From the NCBI GenBank assembly GCA_963971285.1, contig OZ020254.1, forward strand, positions 16,956,932-17,020,931: DNA of 64,000 nt, read 5' to 3'. A program made the translations under genes and the position numbers. This stretch comes from Astropecten irregularis. Taxonomy: Eukaryota; Echinodermata; Asteroidea; Paxillosida; Astropectinidae. Position 1 is the stretch's first letter. Each line of letters starts with the position of its first letter. The notes beneath the pieces are model-generated. The model was given only the letters and a program-made list of their open reading frames with translations. It had not been told where the DNA came from and did no database searches. Below, one piece after another: positions 61,700 through 64,000 of the stretch.

Positions 61700-62044
61700 G
61701 GAATATCATTATTCTACCACGCTTGCATGGTGCATGCGCAGTACGTTGGTTGACACGTCATGCGGGAAATTCAGTCTTGGTACACAGCACGCGTTAAAAG
61801 CTGGTGGAATTTACCGCTTAAATTACCCTTGTTTCCATCGCCCAAATCTGTGGGCTTTCAGCCAATATTGTAGCGGGACATTTATAGACTGCACTGGACA
61901 TTTTGGTTGTACATTAAGTTTGAAATGCTGACAAGAATTTCGAAGAACTGTTATGCAGAGAGTTGTTGCAGTACAACTACGGACGGCGCCATGTTGGAAA
62001 CCGCGTTGTGGGTCAGCTTCAGTGAATGGTGACGGTGCAGAAAG
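61700..62044 (+). promoter_or_regulatory. Possible promoter and first exon of an unidentified gene
   Basis: TGCATGCGCA (61731-61740; NRF-1 like), CCAAT (61862-61866) and a YY1-like GGCGCCATGTTGG (61985-61997) lie in CpG-containing sequence. The ATG at 61953 opens MQRVVAVQLRTAPCWKPRCG, an Arg-rich stretch without acidic residues like a mitochondrial presequence, ending at a good donor (AAAG, then GTAAGC, at 62044/62045). No second exon was found in the window. Confidence 0.35.
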
Positions 62045-62245
62045 GTAAGCGCATTTACTAGTTACAGAAACAATTCTGAAGTAAACGAACGTACAAAAGC
62101 AATCTTGAAGTAGACGAACGTATTGCAGGGTACATACACTGTAAAAGAAATAGGTGCGATACGGTTCACACATTTTTTAACAATGTTAGATCTAATAGGA
62201 CTATGAACTCATTTCTCATTATACTGTTGGCCACAATTGTGGGAA

Positions 62246-62530
62246 GAATTCGGCACTGACGGACATTACCGTGAAGTAGGGGTTAATGAGAGTTAGCTAA
62301 CTTAGCTTACTGGAATACATGCAAGTTATAATAAATTTCAATCTCAGTTGTGTAAACCTTCGGGAGGATATCTGAAAAGTGAGTTCTATGAGGTGTTTTG
62401 ACCTATACACTTCTAATGCAGCGGCAGCCATTAAATCTCAAAACGCCCACAAGTTCAGTCCCACGAGTTTGTGCACAGGCAGAGGGTATCAACGTGATGT
62501 GACTGATGTCAGTCAGTGGAACTCTTTGGC
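62246..62530. mobile_element. Miniature element (CACTGACGGACATT ends)
   Basis: GAATTCGGCACTGACGGACATTACC and GATGTCAGTCAGTGGAACTC are inverted ends; the interior has CAGCGGCAGCCAT as in the 42.7 kb copy. Confidence 0.65.
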
Positions 62531-62639
62531 AGTACATGTATACCAGGATGAGCCGTACGACGTCCGCTGGAGTGACCCGTCCACAGGCCGCTGAACACGG
62601 TACTGTGAACGCGGACGCGGGCCATGCGCACCACAGAAT

Positions 62640-62765
62640 ACAGTTCTTTTCTGGTGAAGGCTAGCAGTTCCAACAGCCGAAACGTCGCCACCAGCAACAT
62701 GACATCGCGTGACATTGATCACCTTTTTTCCATATCTGATGAATAACCCTTTCCTTTCCTAATTG
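62640..62765 (+). repeat. CTGGTGAAGGC...GCCGAAAC stem-loop repeat
   Basis: CTGGTGAAGGCTAGCAGTTC, then CAACAGCCGAAACGTCGCC and TTGATCACCTTTTTTCC match the repeat at 31.9-32.2 kb. Confidence 0.55.
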
Positions 62766-62832
62766 CATGTTCTTGTCAGGCGCGAATCTAAAGCCTTCTA
62801 CTACCACTCGCTTCTGCTATGCTTATTAGAAT

Positions 62833-63029
62833 AATCATCAAATAACCACAAGAGAAACTGACTGAATTTTTAAGTCATTGAAAGGTGAACCAAGAAAAAT
62901 TGACTGCAGCGGGATTCGAACCGGCGACCTCCTGAATACCTGTACGATATTGAGGAGGTCGCCGGTTCGAATCCCGCTGCAGTCAATTTTTCTTGGTTCA
63001 CCTTTCAATGTCTTACTAAAAGTAGACAA
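62833..63029. mobile_element. tRNA-like element: perfect 58 bp inverted repeat
   Basis: Arms 62876-62933 and 62953-63010 are perfectly complementary over 58 bp, with a 19 bp spacer. Each contains GGTGAACCAAGAAAAATTGA, then GCAGCGGGATTCGAACC (tRNA B box in the complement). The outer left flank ATCATCAAATAACCACAAG matches the outer end of the 31 kb copy. Confidence 0.8.
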
Positions 63030-63195
63030 TCATGCACCTATTGCATACACAACGCGTTTTCCAATTGTTGTTGTTGGTTTCTTTTTTTTAGGGGGGGGGG
63101 GGGGCTAGACACGATATGGGGGGGGGGCGCTCCAGCCTTCCGTAGCCCCGTAGAAGCGTCCCTGCATGTCACCTCTTGTCATTTAAATTTTGTGT

Positions 63196-64000
63196 ATGAA
63201 ATTCCCCAATTAAACGAGTGAAATGAAGTTTGATGGGGATTCTAACGAGCCATTACCGGAATGAGGAGTCACGTGAGATTGTATAATCTGATGATTGAGG
63301 TTACGTCACACATTTAAAGACACAAAGGAACAAAGGGCCCCAGCTCCTATATGAGGTGGGCCCTGGAGGTCCGCTCTTCAGGTATTTAAAGCAATGCTTT
63401 ACACTGGCCACCATATTAGGGGTGGGATAAATGCGTTCATGCAATATAAGCTACGAAGTTCACCACAACAGGGAGGGAGTCTAGTGACTCCTCATTCCGG
63501 TAATGGCTCGTTAGAATCCCCATCAAACTTCATTTCACTCGTTTAATTTGGGAATTCTATCTCACCATTACCTCCATTCGGAATCACGTGAGACTTCAAA
63601 GCTGGACAGTGTAAAGAGACAGACCAGTATAGTTGCAGGAAAAAAACAGTACATGTCTTTATTTTCAGATCATGGTTTCATAAATCATACACATATAGTT
63701 CACCAACCGGTGATACAAAGTTATAAATAAAATGTGTTCCTTTACACTTTATCAGCCAAATACACACTTGGAAAAGGCAATATGCTGATGCAGGGTCAGC
63801 TGTACTTCGGTTATAGAACTTTGCAAAAGTTGATGCTTTAGCCCAACCAGCCGTTTTCAAAATTGCATCAATTGGCAGGCCCTTGTTTGCGGCCCCTGAT
63901 GTGGACGCGCAGCGTATACTGTGTGCCTTGAACACTGAGGTATCTACCCCTGCCTTAGATAGTGACTCTTTCAGCCACCTGGATATGGTTGCCGTGGTAA
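63196..64000 (-). mobile_element. DIRS-type (tyrosine-recombinase) retroelement, terminal part, cut by the window edge
   Basis: A fossil element. Its minus-strand recombinase region (63678-64000 and beyond) shows the AHSIRCASTS and LKTAGWAKASTFAKFYNR blocks, the H..R and Tyr motifs of DIRS-family tyrosine recombinases. Beyond the recombinase end lie inverted terminal repeats of about 68 bp (63204-63271 and 63485-63555, word GGCTCGTTAGAATCCCCATC). The rest lies outside the window, so whether the element is whole cannot be judged. The close match of the two arms suggests it is fairly young. Confidence 0.75.

Overview
This is a repeat-rich animal nuclear genome segment: multi-exon genes with GT/AG introns, several complete and all of the conserved metazoan type, separated and filled by many short transposon relics. 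The gene content, the frequent TAGGCCTA words and the mix of miniature elements, tRNA-derived repeats and a tyrosine-recombinase retroelement suggest a marine invertebrate deuterostome, most likely an echinoderm. That assignment is inference; no single marker here proves it.

Layout, left to right. (1) 0.7-17 kb: two tandem, same-strand aldo-keto reductase genes of the AKR1A/1B type. The first is cut by the window edge (last six exons seen); the second is complete (nine exons, 316 aa, with catalytic D46, Y51, K80 and H113). (2) 17-21 kb: repeat-rich intergenic DNA with one possible minus-strand terminal exon. (3) 21.2-25.7 kb, minus: PRDX3, mitochondrial 2-Cys peroxiredoxin (seven exons, 262 aa). 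(4) 26.2-41.2 kb, plus: HSPA9 (mortalin, mitochondrial Hsp70; 14 coding exons, 708 aa), head to head with PRDX3 across a 441 bp gap that holds a perfect heat-shock element and a perfect DR1 site. HSPA9 introns carry three near-identical C/D snoRNA-like sequences. (5) 41-49 kb: intergenic DNA, including the probable long HSPA9 3' UTR and a 150 bp tandem array. (6) 49.4-58.9 kb, plus: SLC49A4 (DIRC2), a lysosomal MFS transporter (11 coding exons, 484 aa). (7) 59-64 kb: repeats, a possible first exon of a further gene at about 62 kb, and the terminal part of a DIRS-type retroelement running off the right edge.

PRDX3 and HSPA9 both act in the mitochondrial matrix (peroxide removal; protein import and folding), so the shared promoter suggests joint stress control. 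The AKR enzymes reduce carbonyls in the cytosol, and SLC49A4 moves small metabolites across the lysosomal membrane.

The repeats are informative. A TTAA-flanked miniature family occurs many times, and one copy sits inside another miniature element so that the empty site can be read from sister copies. A 1.46 kb pogo-like element sits inside another TTAA-element copy. An element with inverted ends carries a tRNA-like core. All exon calls were made by eye from reading frame, splice sites and family knowledge; no alignment or search was run.
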